DNA of 64,000 nucleotides from Pseudorasbora parva (GCF_024679245.1 NC_090173.1:26502160-26566159), one strand, 5' to 3'. Numbered from the stretch's first letter, positions 47,341 through 60,467 are shown. Numbers and translations: made by a program. Notes: generated by a model not told the origin, from the letters alone.

Positions 47341-47700
47341 ACGAGAACATAACGTACCGTAACGTACCTTACCGTAACGTACTGTACTGTACTGTAACGT
47401 AACGTAACGTAACGTAAAGCAACGTAACGTAACGTAACGTAACGTAACGTAACGTAACGCAACGCAACGCAACGCAACGCAACGCAACGCAACGCAACGC
47501 AACGCAACGCAACCCAACGTAACGTAACGTACAGTAATGTACCGTACCGTAACATAGCGTAACGTAACGTAACGTAATGTACAGTAATTTACCGTACCGT
47601 ACCGTACCGTACCGTACAGTAACGTAACGTAACAAACATTACATAAAATAGCATAACATAACACAACACAACACAACACAACACAACACAACACAACATA
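47341..47700. repeat. Pentanucleotide satellite (AACGT)n/(AACGC)n/(ACCGT)n/(AACAC)n
   Basis: About 360 bp of 5-bp units. Blocks differ in one base: AACGT, then 11-12 AACGC units (47457-47514), AACGT again, ACCGT, and finally AACAC (47655-47697). The long minus-strand frames (RYVTL / RCVAL repeats) are translations of the satellite, not genes. Confidence 0.95.
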
Positions 47701-48900
47701 AAATGAGAAGCAGGTCTCTTGTGCCTCTCCGATCTCTATAAGCTAACAGATCTGTCATTGTATTTTGTTAAAGGAATAGTTAATTCAAAATTCAAAATTA
47801 AAAATCTGTCATTGTTTAGTGAAAGAGTGAAATTGTTTCACATTATTCACTGTATATTTCTTACATTCTTATTCCAAGTGAGATTTTAATGTGAGAACAA
47901 ACATATGCTAAAGTACAAGCATGTGCATTTGATACCTTTATTTCAGTATTAATACTATGCATGTGATGGGTAATTTCCAGATTCACTTTTTGACACAGCA
48001 TCACATATGAATCTTTTCAGTGTCAGTTTCTGTGAGAGACAGCTTTAAGAGACAGAATGTGAGGGAGAAAATAGCCTTTTAGACTTGGAACGGAACTGCT
48101 GGACTGTAGAAAACATCCTCTGAGGTTTCCTTAGAAGCCCATGCGTTATGTAACAGATGTCATGCATGACCTGGTAACACACAGTTTTTATATAAGGAAA
48201 TATGCTAGGAAGGGCATATTTAATTAAAAAATGCATATCTAATATTGGTAAACACAACAAAGTATTCAAAGTTTTTTTGAAATCAATCAAAATGAGGGAG
48301 AAAACAGATCAAGCTGAATTTTATATAGGCCTAATCACATCAGAGTTGTTCATAAAAATGCCAATCACCCAGAAAGTTATTCAGCACTGGGTTTATTCTT
48401 AGGGAATTTCACTGGCTTTCCTAAAATAGTATTTCTGAGTAAGGATTGTGGTTACCATTACTTGAAGTGACTTTTGTTTGTTCTACAAGTCACACCTGAA
48501 ATATTAATTTTGAAATCAGTGTTCAAATGAAAAATACAATAAAAACACACAAAAAACAAATAAAAATGTTTATTATGAAAAAAAAGCTTAAAACCATATA
48601 CAAATACATAGGCTACATAAAAACTGCTATTCTAAAGTTCCTACACTGTAAAAAAAACAAAAAACAAAAACAAACAAACTATTAGGCTATTCCAGGTTTT
48701 AGGGCTACATCTCTATTTACAAATAGTCCAGTCAAAAACCTAAATTAAATTAGTTTGCTAAGCAATATTGTTTCTCAAATCAAAGATTTTAACTTTTGCT
48801 CACATTTAAACATTTTTATATACATTTTATATACATTAAAACATACATTTTTTATATACATTTTTATATTTTTTATGTAACATTTTGTTATAAAAAGAAG
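47701..48900. other. Intergenic, nothing recognised
   Basis: AT-rich. A worn TTAAAGGAATAGTTAATTC fragment of the fold-back family lies at 47769. A-rich and T-rich patches occur at 48540-48680. No gene found. Confidence 0.5.
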
Positions 48901-49422
48901 CGGAGACTTGATTTAGGGCAAATGTCACGGACAGTACAATTTCACATTCGCTGAATTAAAAGTTGAGATGACGTAGGCGCTGCCAGTAATTCAGATGACT
49001 TCCAGCCGCGCTGTTCTAGCAGCTCGCTCTCCCCCCGCCGGGCTGTGATGAACAGCGGCGTGTTGCGAGGGAGGACGCAACAGTCGGAACAGCCTTCCGA
49101 GCCAGGGCAATAAACACAGGCGGACTCGAGCGCGTTGCTCTATGACCCGCCTCTTTGCGTCATTCGAGTTCAGTGATTGGACAAAATTCTGATCTCGTTC
49201 ACGAGAGCGTCAAAGACATGTCAATCAAAGAGAAACTGTGCAGCCTGTTTTCGCATAGACCACTTTAGCTTGCGTGTTTGTAGTGACGGAAAAGTTGAAA
49301 ATAATTTTTTTAGAATAGCGTTTAATCTCTTGAACGGTAGTTTTTTAAAGTCAGTAACGTGTTGACTACGCTTATTTCGGCGGGGGACGTTTTCTCAGAA
49401 ACCTTGAGCGACACATAGAGGG
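48900..49422 (+). promoter_or_regulatory. CpG-rich promoter with candidate non-coding first exon
   Basis: This patch is richer in GC and CpG than the surrounding intergenic DNA. It has a CRE-like TGACGTAG at 48969, GC boxes near 49032 and 49146, and an inverted CCAAT box (GATTGG) at 49175-49180. A strong splice donor GGGGTAAGT ends a candidate exon at 49422, with no in-frame coding start before it. Vertebrate order next to cavin1 makes stat3 the leading candidate, because that gene has a non-coding first exon and a long first intron. No stat3 coding sequence is present to confirm it. Confidence 0.5.
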
Positions 49423-50242
49423 GTAAGTTGTCCAGCCACGTCGCTTTTTAAGACCGTGAAGTAACGTGTTTTGACGCAATTGTGTGGATGTTGCTCTGTG
49501 AGGATTTTGTACGTCGGTTTCTGTGTCAGATTTTGTTCTGCAGTGCGGCTTTAGCTCGGGTTTATCGATCACAATTTAACCTGCTAAATTGCGTGAACGG
49601 GATGCGCTCGTGACGGAAATAATGCACACATTGTTGCATATGAGCCGTTACATTGAGCAAGCAGAGTGTTACTGTAACCGGACAAGACGACAGTAGTTGC
49701 TTGGACAACTTCGTTTTACAAACACATATGTTGCATTCCCAAAGTACTTTTCCAAAACCAAGAGTTAAAAGAAACATGAAGTTTTCTGTTTGTATGAATA
49801 TGTTTTGTAACCTAATGTGAAAGTTTTTTCCCCCACCTGCTTTGCTGTATATCTTCGTTTCTTCAAAAAGGCAGATTCTTGCTTATGGCATGGCACGCTT
49901 ATAGATGCCATGTTGTCATTTTTTGTCAGTGGAGCGAACCCCTTCATCTCTTCTTCTCAGGGTCAGTAAATAAAGCCTCACCTGTGTGCCTTTCGACATA
50001 TGGTGCTAATGTGTGCTTATACATGAATACAAAAGGTAAAGTAAGAAATAGATTAAATAAAGTGAGAAAGGGACAGGCCTTAATACTCAGAACCAATATC
50101 CACGCTTTACTGGTATGATTGTTATCTTTTATACAGTAGGCCTATTGGAAAACCGCGCTTAAACTTCAGCGTTCATGCTTTAAGGTTTGTTTCTATCAAA
50201 TGCATGGGTTGGAAGGTTATATGTTTCTCACGCGCCTCTCCA

Positions 50243-50275
50243 GGGGGATTCCCCCACCTCTGTGCCATGACGTCA
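50243..50275. promoter_or_regulatory. kappaB palindrome and perfect CRE
   Basis: GGGGGATTCCCCC at 50243-50255 fits the NF-kappaB consensus GGGRNNYYCC, and TGACGTCA at 50268-50275 is a perfect cAMP-response element 12 bp later. The block lies in a GC-richer island (about 50220-50420), 0.8 kb downstream of the candidate first exon. Confidence 0.5.
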
Positions 50276-50732
50276 CCTCTTCCAGTATATGGCCGAGGGA
50301 ATCCTCGCGTGCGATGGAGATGCGAAGGCATCGTCCTTTGCCTCTAGTTGTCAATGGTCACCGCTTTTTCGCTTCTGACTTTCATGTCGTTTCACGGAGT
50401 TTTGCTTTTACTCGCCAAATGAGACCGGTTTCACAAACGAGTATATCTATACGATATCATAGGCTATAAGTGTAATATTTTACTTATTATTTTTATATAT
50501 GTTAATGTAGGCTACCTTGGTATATAGGCCTAACAGAATCGGAAACAACTTCTTATTCTTTATTATTACTATGTTCTACAGTTTAAAATAACAGTAATTG
50601 CAACAAATTACAGTATCACATAAATTAAATAATAGGCTATATGTATGATGTAGTGAAAAAATGTAGTTCTAATCACAACTTATATTTTGTTTTTTTCAAA
50701 GTACTTTTCATTTGTACTCACTGGATAATTAC

Positions 50733-50885
50733 TTAAAGGGACAGTTCAACCAAAGATAAATTATATTTTCAAAAGAATATCAGTAACCAAACAATTGGTT
50801 ACTTCAAAATTATATATTCTGTTTTCAGCAGAAGAAAGAAATGTTTTGGAGTAAATGATGATTTTTGAGTGAACTATCCCTTTAA
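50733..50885. mobile_element. Short first-family MITE, 153 bp
   Basis: TTAAAGGGACAGTTCAACC at the left, TGAGTGAACTATCCCTTTAA at the right; inverted termini with TTAA at both ends and almost no interior. Confidence 0.8.
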
Positions 50886-52720
50886 CTAACGTCATGAGGT
50901 GCATTTCCTATTTGTGGTGCACATTTGATGTCTGCTTTCTCTGTACTATCTGGCCCCAGGTCACACAAAACATACTGTATATTCAGGCATATGTGTCCAA
51001 ACTTTTAAATAGTTCCTAAAGGTGTTACCAGTCTGATAATATGATGGCATCACATTCACATAACTCCAAGAGTAGGAGTGTAGTGATATACATTAGTGTC
51101 ATGATTGCAATAATTAGTGCTCCATATCTACCTTCATCCTTTGTTTCTGTAGTCATGTGCAACTTCCTCTTTTGTTTTCCTGTTTAAAAAGTTAAATACC
51201 AGGAAGCACTTACAGTCATGATGATCATAATCACCTTTACAATGAAAAAACAAACTTTGACATTCCCAGAATTGTCTGTTTGACACCTTATCTTAGATTT
51301 TTAATTGAATTAACTACAGCATATGTTTCTTATTAGTTTTCTCTGATCAGTTTTTTATTTTATTTTAGTCTAATATAATGTGTATTATCATGATGTTGTT
51401 TTGTGTTTGTGTGCTGCACCTTCTATATGTTAGTAGCCTTTTTTTCAGCTTGTGAAAAAAACTAGTGAATAACTTGATGATGTGGCTTTCTCTTTACCAC
51501 CTGTGTTTGTAAGGTGGTTGTCAACATTATAAAAAAGTGTAAATTTAAGGTCAATACGTATTTCTGTAAGAATAACCTCTAGATTATTGTCTTCATGTGA
51601 AGTGTTCAAGTCTATCAGTTGAAATAAGTCAAGGCAAGTAGAAGATATCTCCCTTGCTATGTCAGGCAGTGAGTTCCTCTATCTCTTCTCACTTATAGTG
51701 TTCTTCGGAGAAGGGCGTAGAGTTAGTTTTTCCAGGGACACAGACTGCAACACAAGACAACTTGTATGCACATTTTGTTTTTTTCTGGGCCCCTAATGAC
51801 TCATGAAGATATGTCCTGCCGTGAATGTATTATTAGTAGTAAAATGCCTTTCTAGGGACTTCATTTGGACAACTTTAAAGACGATTTTCTCAATATTCAG
51901 GTTTTTTTGCACCCTCAGATTCCAGATTTTTTTTGTATCTCAGCCAAATCCTAACAAACCATACGGCAATGGAAAGCTTATTTATTCACCTTTTATATGT
52001 GATTTATAAATCTCAATTTCCAAAAATTGACCTGTAATATGACTGGTTTTGTGGTCCAGGGGCACACACTTTTTTTTGATTGACTCCTTTGCAGCTATAT
52101 ATTTCTGGTAGATCTTATGCTATTTCTGTAGTTTTCTTATTTTGACCCACATATCCAAAAAACTAGTTCTGCATCTGTTGCCATAATGCTTCCAGCATCT
52201 GTATTATTTGGTTATACTGTATGTATCTCGGTGATAGGATGTGCTCCCAACATATCTTGCATTGATATTCCTATGTTAGTTTTACAGTAGGTTGAAATAA
52301 AAGAGGAGCTTAATTTCATTAGCATCACGTTAGCGACAATCAGCGTGACGGATAGTCCAAACTAATTCTGGGGAAACTGCGGTTAAAGACAAACCTTCAC
52401 AGTTGAAAATATGTGGGTGGGGTGGTTATTGATTTATAGCAGCTATTGTTGGAAACATTGAGAGATCTGTCAGGCACAGCAGTAGTTTGTTGAACCTGTC
52501 AAGATGGAAATGATCCTAAAGAAAAACATGGCAGTTAGCCATACTTGCTGTAATAATCCTTCAGATTGACTCCATATATCTAAATTGGCATATGCATTCT
52601 TTTGTTGTTGACAAAATTATATTAGGCTTATCTCTTGTGTTTCTTAAAGGTACTTTTATTTTTGTATTGCCCTGTTCAATATGGTGGAGATGTCATTGCA
52701 GTCATCCATGATTCATTTAT
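50886..52720. other. Intron/intergenic, nothing recognised
   Basis: AT-rich, mostly unique-looking sequence with no exon that I can support. GTGGTCCAGGGGCACACA at 52051 is a fragment of a repeat word also seen at 43598. Confidence 0.5.
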
Positions 52721-55176
52721 TTAGAGGTGCACTATGTAGTATTTTTGCAGTAAAATATCCAAGAACCACTAGGCCGGTGTTATATATTTTGTTCAGCGGA
52801 GTACTTACAATATCCCAAATGTTTCCAACTATTTCTAAATTGTGAGAAAATTTCCGGGACGTTTCATCATAGCGTTTGAGCGAGTCGCCTGTTAATCGCA
52901 TCATATCTTTATTCTGCAGAAGCGCTTTTCTCTTAGCAGTGTGAACATGTCACAGAAGCGCTGAGTGTAATTTTAAACACACTTAAATGTATCTAATATG
53001 ATAAACAGAGTTGCTTTACCTTATAATCATGACCGGAAAAGAGGAAGTGCGTGCGCCCGGCGACTGTGTCCTGTCTTGTCATAATATAAGTCCCGCTACT
53101 CGCATGTCGTGTGTTTGTATAACACAGCTCTACAACAGCTCTATAAGGCCATCCTTAAAAATATTTTGGTTTGCAGTAACAGTAAAAATTTTTTAAAAAA
53201 GGGTCGGTAGGTAGGTCTATATTTTTTTTTTTCAAATTTTAATACAAAAAAAAATGTACATTTTTGGTGGTGGTGATTACGTAGGTATGAATTTAAACAA
53301 ATTGGCATATCGTGACATCACTGACTGGGTCTTCAAGCCGTGCCTTCGGGCGCATAGGCTAATTGCAGGCTATATAGACCACAAACAAATTGAAATATTT
53401 GTCAAAAACATGTTTATTGCATAAATTTCAGGTGCATTCTTTAAGAAAAGGGTCCAACCACCAGCTAGCTGTCATTGACTCAAAGCTGTCAACCCTCCCT
53501 TTTTTTCCGGGTTTTCCGGGTTAGCTCTTTTCCCACTGTCTTCCCGTTTTAGTATTTTCCCGTGATATGTTTCTTATTTTTATGCTCGATTGTGTTAACT
53601 CAGAACACGCAACTATCTGTGTCTCTGAAGTGGCTTGCACTTCTTGCCAGACCAACGCATCTGGTGATATAGACTAGTGCATTTGAATATTAAAAAGCAA
53701 AAAGTTGTTTTTATGAATTCAATTAATTAAGTAGCTATAACCAGCTATTCAATCAAGAGCAGTGAGTGAGTCCTTATCTTTTGTTTGACAGACAGCAGTA
53801 AAGGCTACTGCCCCTTTAAGACCTAATACAGAGATATGCATCGTCTTTCTCAACTGTATAAAGTTCTCTTAAGGGATATAGACTGTCTGATGGATACTCA
53901 TCAAGATCGACATGTTGACATACTTTTTGTGTGAGTTTATCCGTTCAAACCAAACGCAAGACTTGAAAGAACTCAATATTTGCGCGCTGTGAGACGTGCG
54001 CGCGCTGCGCACAGAGACAGATCTTCTCTCACTGCAGAGGGTTCTCATTCGCGTCTTCTGGCGAATATACTGAGTGATGACGGCGAAAATGACTGGTCAT
54101 ACGGCAGCACTCGCATGCATTGAACACAGTTTACAAATATAGACCGTTTTGCCCATGTTTTCTTTTATTATCGCTGTTGTAGTGCACGTGTATCCATCGA
54201 CAGAACCATACATAAAGCATTATTTTTCAAGTTACAACCAGTCCCGCCGCTCCCACCACGCGCTGCGGTCGAGCAGAACACACGCTACCCATAGCAACGC
54301 GTTATGACAACGACATTTCAGACTGACAGAGACAAGATAAACGGCTTTTCCGCCATTTGTTACTGTTTTGTACACGTTGTTATATTAATTATAATTCAAA
54401 ATCTGTTTTATTCGCCACAATATAGTAATGATAAATGTTGAGAGCGGCACTTTTGATTCATTTTCAAAAAGGGCAGGGGCTCAAACTAAGCCCTCCCTTC
54501 TGCAGTGCACTTGCCCGGTGTGTGTAACGTGTCCATGGTCCTGACTCCTGTCACACAATGCGGCGAAATCTCCGACAGGGCTTTAACAGTCTAACGTTAC
54601 AGTGAATGAGAGTATGAGCCGAGCCGAAACGAACGCACGTGCAGGCCATAGTGTGACATCCGTTAACCATAGTGTAAACATAGATGACGTCACGGGTTTT
54701 TATATAAACGAAAGAACGTAGCCTTCGTTTGTATGGCCCAGGCAATTTATACATTTATAATACTTACTAAAATATAATTCATATTATTTTATTACTGTTG
54801 TATTAGTTGTTTGAAAAGTAAAAAAAGAAATTGGTCGGTCTTAAAGCCAATTTACAACCGGCAAGTCGGTCGGACTAAAAGGAAAAAAAAATAAAAAATT
54901 GAGTCGGCCCTAAATTGACAGGGTCGGTCGGGTTACGGCAAACAAGAATATTTTTAAGGATGGCCTAACACTCGGTCCTGCTCTGCTTTACACTACAGTA
55001 ACTTTTAATAACCGCATCCATGAATGTGATTTCAGCCCGAGTCCTATTTTCCACCGGCTGTGAGGTGAAGACCACATGTCCCAAGATACTGCGCTCACAC
55101 TTGGTGTCATCAAACTACACCTTTGTTTAGAATAGGCGCCCTCCAGTAGACGGAAAGTTGCATAGTGCACCTTTAA
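52721..55176. mobile_element. AGGTGCACTATGTAG element with nested insertion
   Basis: Left TTAGAGGTGCACTATGTAG and right CATAGTGCACCTTTAA are inverted; the left TTAA has mutated to TTAG. A second element occupies 53146-54966, so the host is only ~640 bp. No coding region. Confidence 0.75.
53146..54966. mobile_element. Nested AGGCCATCCTTAAAAATATT element, 1.8 kb
   Basis: AGGCCATCCTTAAAAATATT at the left and AATATTTTTAAGGATGGCCT at the right are perfect 20-bp inverted repeats. GGTCGGTAGG-like and GGTCGGTCGG words lie just inside the ends. The interior is non-coding but contains a ~210-bp block (54276-54486) also found inverted in the element at 22281-23435. Confidence 0.8.
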
Positions 55177-55275
55177 TAAGCAAAAGTATCCAATAATTGG
55201 GTTGTAACCAAGAAATGTGCAAAAGTTTTTAATGCAAGAAAAGGGCATAGATGTGTAAATGTACAAGTGTCTCTC

Positions 55276-56122
55276 TTAAAGGTGTCATGAAGTGGCTTTT
55301 ATATTTTTTGAAAACTGTTGTCTGAGGTCAACTTATGATGTTTGCATGGTTTTTACATTAAAAAACATCATAGCTAATAAGTAATAGGCTATTTTCTACA
55401 CTGGTTTTGAGGCTCTCTCCTGAACGCTGGGTTTTGATGGGACTGCCTCTCACGGCTAGGATTGGATAAGATTTACATATTTAATGAGCTTAAGCTCTCC
55501 TGTCAGTTCACATGAGGGATTGTTTTTAAAGCGCCCATCTCTAAAACGCAAAGCCCCAGGACTACTATTATAAAACAGACTTTTTACTTGCATAAGTGTG
55601 CTGCACCATTCCTGTATATATTCCAATATAGAAGGCAAATCATTGTGTTTTAATCTCAATATGTCTGCAAATCCAGCTCAACCTGAGGCTTGTTTACAAA
55701 CGATTATGCAGTGAAGGGAAGGGAAAATGCCTGAGTTGGAACTTCATTAAAAGTAAATGAAGTATAACATTCCTAATATTAGGATCAGAAGGAAGCATGC
55801 AGTTACTGTGTTCTTCCACAATATCTTGCTATATTCTTCGGCATATTTATTGCTGCTGGCAAGCGATCCGAAAAGCTTCATGAGTCGGTGGGCGGGTTAC
55901 TGAACTACACGTGCTTACTATTCTGTAGAGGCGTGTTTCGCAACAGATGACAGCAAGATGCGAATATGATCATTTTCTGGGCCTGGTGTCTATAAAAGCT
56001 TTTCTTTGACTAACAAGGAAGTTTTCAGCTCTGAAACTTACAGGATAATCTTATATCACCATGAACTTTTATATATCAAAAACTCAAGGGAAAGTTGAAT
56101 TCTCAATTCATCACCCCTTTAA
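55276..56122. mobile_element. Complete second-family TTAAAGG element, 847 bp
   Basis: Left TTAAAGGTGTCATGAAGTGG, right ATTCATCACCCCTTTAA. It is the reference copy for the partial members at 22175-23796 and 33016-33467. The internal segment CCTGGTGTCTATAAAAGCTT is shared with the 33-kb copy. Non-coding. Confidence 0.75.
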
Positions 56123-56404
56123 CGTAATGGATGTTCTCCCAGTGTGTTGATCGGCATTTGAGGGTGTTATTTAGATTCTCCGAGCTGTGCTAATGAGAGT
56201 TAAAGTTCAGTGGGGTCAGACCTTATTAGGAATAAGTTAATAACCTGAGAAGTTTCCATTCTAACAGACCTTATTACATTCAGCTGCCCTTATTACATTT
56301 TAAAGCTTTGGTTGGTTTGTGCCAGATAAGCATAATTTTGTCTGCGATGAAGACTAAGTGCAAGTTGCTTCCAGGTTTTTACACAGCATACAAAATATAC
56401 ACAG

Positions 56405-57506
56405 TGGCCCTCATTTATCAATCTTGCGTAGAAACGGGCGTATATGTTGGCGTAAGATTATGCTTACACTCATCGCCTGATTTATGAAGCTGTGCGCACC
56501 TCTGCAATCCAGGTGTACGCAATACTTGCCCTGGCACCACTTTATATTAGGTGGCCTTAAGTACTATGTACTTACATCGGAAAATAAGTTCAATGTACTT
56601 ACTGTGTTCTTTAAATTATATTGCAAAACACTTTAGCTGATATTAAGGTGGGATACGGGTAAAGTTAGGGACATGTGTTGTGATGTGGGTTAGGTTTAAG
56701 GGAAGTGCCAACTGTGTAATTACAAATGTAATACAGAAATTAATTACAGACGTAATTACATGCTGGTATTTTTTAAAGTGTAAGTACAATGTAAAAACAT
56801 GTATGTACACAATAAATGCATTGTATCAAATGATTAATTACAATGTTAGTACATAGTAGTTAAGGCCTAACAATGGCACATTTATTGGGGTGTACGATAG
56901 TGATGATGATGTGATCACATTAATAAATGACAATTTGTAAGGTTCCTCTTCTTCTTATTTTTATGATTTTTATTATTAAGGACACGTATTGTTATTTAGA
57001 AGAAGAATGTTGTTATTATTTATTTTATTATTATTATTTACAAGAAGAAGAATGTCATTTTTATTATTTTGTCAGTCTGAATTATTTTCAGTCCCAGTGC
57101 GTGCGAAGCTGCCGGGCCTAACGCTGAACCGTCAGGTAAAGCGCACAGGCTCGCGACTGGAGGAATACATTCCTACAAATCAAACGCTTTGGTAAAGTCA
57201 CACAAATTAAACATTGAAGTTCATGTTGCACAAAAATAAACACTGAAGTTTATAATCACGATATTGTTGTTGTTGGGTCATAATATAGCATATCTTGTCA
57301 GTGCGTTTTGTGGTGTTGGGAATTGTTTTTCTGCGCATTTTCACACTAACTCAAACGTGCGTACACCACCTCCTGAGCTGGCGTAGGATTTGAGCGTGCC
57401 GTACGCCAACGTCCATATTGATAAATCTCAAAGTCACCGTGGTTTTGGGTGTACGCCAGGTGTACGCTGGGAATTTGGTGTACGCACTTTTGATAAATGA
57501 GGGCCA
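56405..57506. mobile_element. TGGCCCTCATTTATCAA element, 1.1 kb
   Basis: TGGCCCTCATTTATCAA at the left and TTGATAAATGAGGGCCA at the right are perfect 17-bp inverted repeats. GTACGC-rich words occur at both sides (GTGTACGCAATA; CGCCAGGTGTACGC). A second short inverted repeat lies inside at 56536-56871. No transposase. Confidence 0.8.
56536..56871. repeat. Nested short inverted repeat
   Basis: CTTAAGTACTATGTACTTAC at the left is mirrored by GTTAGTACATAGTAGTTAAG at the right, within the TGGCCCTCATTTATC element. It is probably a separate MITE insertion. Confidence 0.55.
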
Positions 57507-58381
57507 TTGAGTTTATACTGATGATTTTTTGCGCACTTATGTCAAACTGCTGGGTTTGCAAGTTTTTACATTTCTAAAGGCTAGCAGTGTTACAAATTAT
57601 ACAATTAATTTATATTTTGCAATGGAAAACATCAAGATCTATCTATGAGAGATCTTTGACAGTTTCTCAGTCTAGTTTTGTCATTTCCCCCTCTATTTTT
57701 GTTCTTTTAGGTGGAATTTTATCTCTTGATTTAACCTATCAATCTCTTGGTAGGTCAGTGTTAAAATGCCTTACTGCACAAGTGGCTATTAACATTTTGA
57801 TGAAAGTCAGAATATGCCATGATTTTGCAACCTCAAAAGTATATGAAACATCAGACATACTTTTGTTTCATTTTGATCATCATATTTAAGGATCCATGTT
57901 TTATTTGCTGTGCCGCAGGTTTGCAGTTTTGCATGCTTCTGTGAAACCGGTGTTTCATTGAAATGCAGGCAGCAGCTGTCAGCTGCTCCTGTTATTTCTT
58001 ATTTATGTCCTGAGCTTGCTTTTCACCAGACTGCATGAAGACCTTGATTCACTGCTGCTCAAAGGTTGTGTTCATACTGCATGCAGATTAACTTTTTTTG
58101 TAAACCTGATGTCAACACATGGCCAAGTCGGACACAGGTCACATACTGAATGGTGAAATATGACTGTTTAGATAGAGGTCAGATTCCTTTAGCTGTTTTA
58201 CAAACTAACTAAAAGTAATTACATTTGATTTGCTACTAATTGCTTATTTATTTTGGGATATTTAAAATATTAGGACCATATTGCATAATTGCAGATGCAA
58301 TTAGATGCAGTTTCATTCTACATGAAGTTTTCAGATTAGTTATATATACCATGCAAAATTGTTATGAACCAGGAACTTTTG

Positions 58382-58416
<35 letters not shown>

Positions 58417-58836
58417 GATAAACAACAGCCAGACTAACATTCAGGAGAAATTAAAAGGGAAATTGGATTAAAGTTGATAGAGCCCAACAGTAAGGGTGGT
58501 CTGAATTAGAAAGAATGAGAGTATTTTAGGCTAGTTGACTAAACAATCACTTGAAGTGATCTGGTACAACCTTTTTTTTATGCCTTGCAAAATGAAACGT
58601 TTGGTTTTCTGTGTTGAATTTTACATCACGGTTGCAAATTTGCAAATGATTTGTCAGCAAGATAATGTTATCTAACTAGCAAACATAGACAATGTTTTGT
58701 TAAAATTACAAAATCAACTTGCTTTTGAAAGCATCAGTAAGATTTTTTTTTAGATAGAAACCAATTAGTAATGTTTTGTATACCATTGTTTTCCAGCAAA
58801 AATACTTTTGGTGGATTTATGATGTTACATTATATG
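57507..58836. other. Intron/intergenic, nothing recognised
   Basis: AT-rich with a 30-base poly(A) run at 58385-58414. No exon, RNA gene or known element. Confidence 0.5.
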
Positions 58837-59241
58837 GTGTAACGGATCACAAACTCACGGATCATGAGTTTGGATCATATTATTTCCTTTCCATTTATTA
58901 CATGAAAAATGTTGGTGTTAACATAACCTATATGCGTTAAAGGTTAACAATAGGGCTGGGATAAACGATTATTTTTTAAACGATTAATCTAGCGATTATT
59001 TTTCCGATGCATCGATTAATCTAACGATTAATTTTTCCTGTCCGATTCGGTTACGATTCGATTCGATTACCGATTATCTCCCCATTAATTGCCTAATAGC
59101 AATTTATACATGTTGATTTAATTATCTGAATGAAAAAACGAATTCCTTAACATTGCAATATATGTTTATTGCTCTTAAAATTCCAAAGTAAGACTATACA
59201 AGAGCAATGCATTCAATAAAACCTTGAAAACATAAAGTAGG

Positions 59242-59360
<119 letters not shown>

Positions 59361-60467
59361 TAAATAAGTATTAACCTACAACAAAGAAACATATTATACG
59401 ATTTTTCTATGTATGCAACTCAGCCTACAAGCTATGCCCATCGATTAAATATCAACAAGTTGGTTAATCAAATCCGGGGACACACTGCAAGCGTGAGCGT
59501 CTCGGCTGCGTGGCGTGTCCGTTTTTGTTTCGGCTCACATGTTAACAGGTTGGAGTTTGCACACTGCCTGTGACGCGCGGAAAACGCCTGCATGCTGGAA
59601 ATAGAAGAGCGCCTATTTTTCACGTGTGTTGGGAGCGTCTCCGGGCAAAATAGAATAGGAAAAGATGTTTATATATCATTTTGACACGAATACATATTAT
59701 TAAATTACATTTTCATGTTTGAAAGTCTGTAGGTTTACATAAATGCAGATATAGGCCTAATTGTAATAATAAAAAACGTCAATTATCGATTTTGAAATAT
59801 TGCAACTGTCAATACAGAACGAAATATTCTGTAGCCTATTTTGCCGTCAATACCATAGATATGTGGCTACTCCCGACGTTTTCTTTGCTGTATCAGTAGG
59901 CTATTTATGTTTAACATTAGGAATAGGGCTTCCCTCCGCATCAATAGCAGCAGCAGCGCCGCGTCAGACACGCTTCTATAGTGTCCAAAGGCAGAGAAAA
60001 CGCCACGCAGCCCCGTGGCTGATCCGCAACAGAAACGCCACGCGCATCCGCGGCATGACAGTGAAAAAAGTTACATGTAGAGTGCATTACGGGCGCCAAT
60101 ATTCCGTTTAAAACCGGAATAGTCCTGGGATGAAACTGCTCACTTAGAGGATGGATACCCTCGGTCACATCAGCGCGATTAGACATTGAACATTTTAAAT
60201 TTAAAACAGCTTATTATGTAGGTAACGTAGCCAATGTGTCCGATGCTTTCACTTGATGCAAACGTTTGTTTTTGTGATTAAAATACATCAAATATTACCA
60301 AAACATCTGTCTTCCTGTGTGCAGAAATTTGTTTATGTAGCCGTGACAACAAAACGCGTGCGCGCATGCCTGTGATGCTCCGTGCGCACCGCACGCCAAC
60401 CCCATAGACTGTGGCCAACCCGCAAGCCTTGCACTTCTGAAAGTCTGAGGAGCCACTCGTGTTGCTA

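Noticed and set aside
47232..47694. Overlapping minus-strand frames of up to 118 codons with RYVTL and RCVAL repeats
   Set aside because: They are translations of the pentanucleotide satellite in three frames, with no start context, homology or codon signal.
47341..47700. CRISPR-like or centromeric array
   Set aside because: The units are 5 bp with no spacers, the locus is vertebrate euchromatin, and the tract is only 360 bp.
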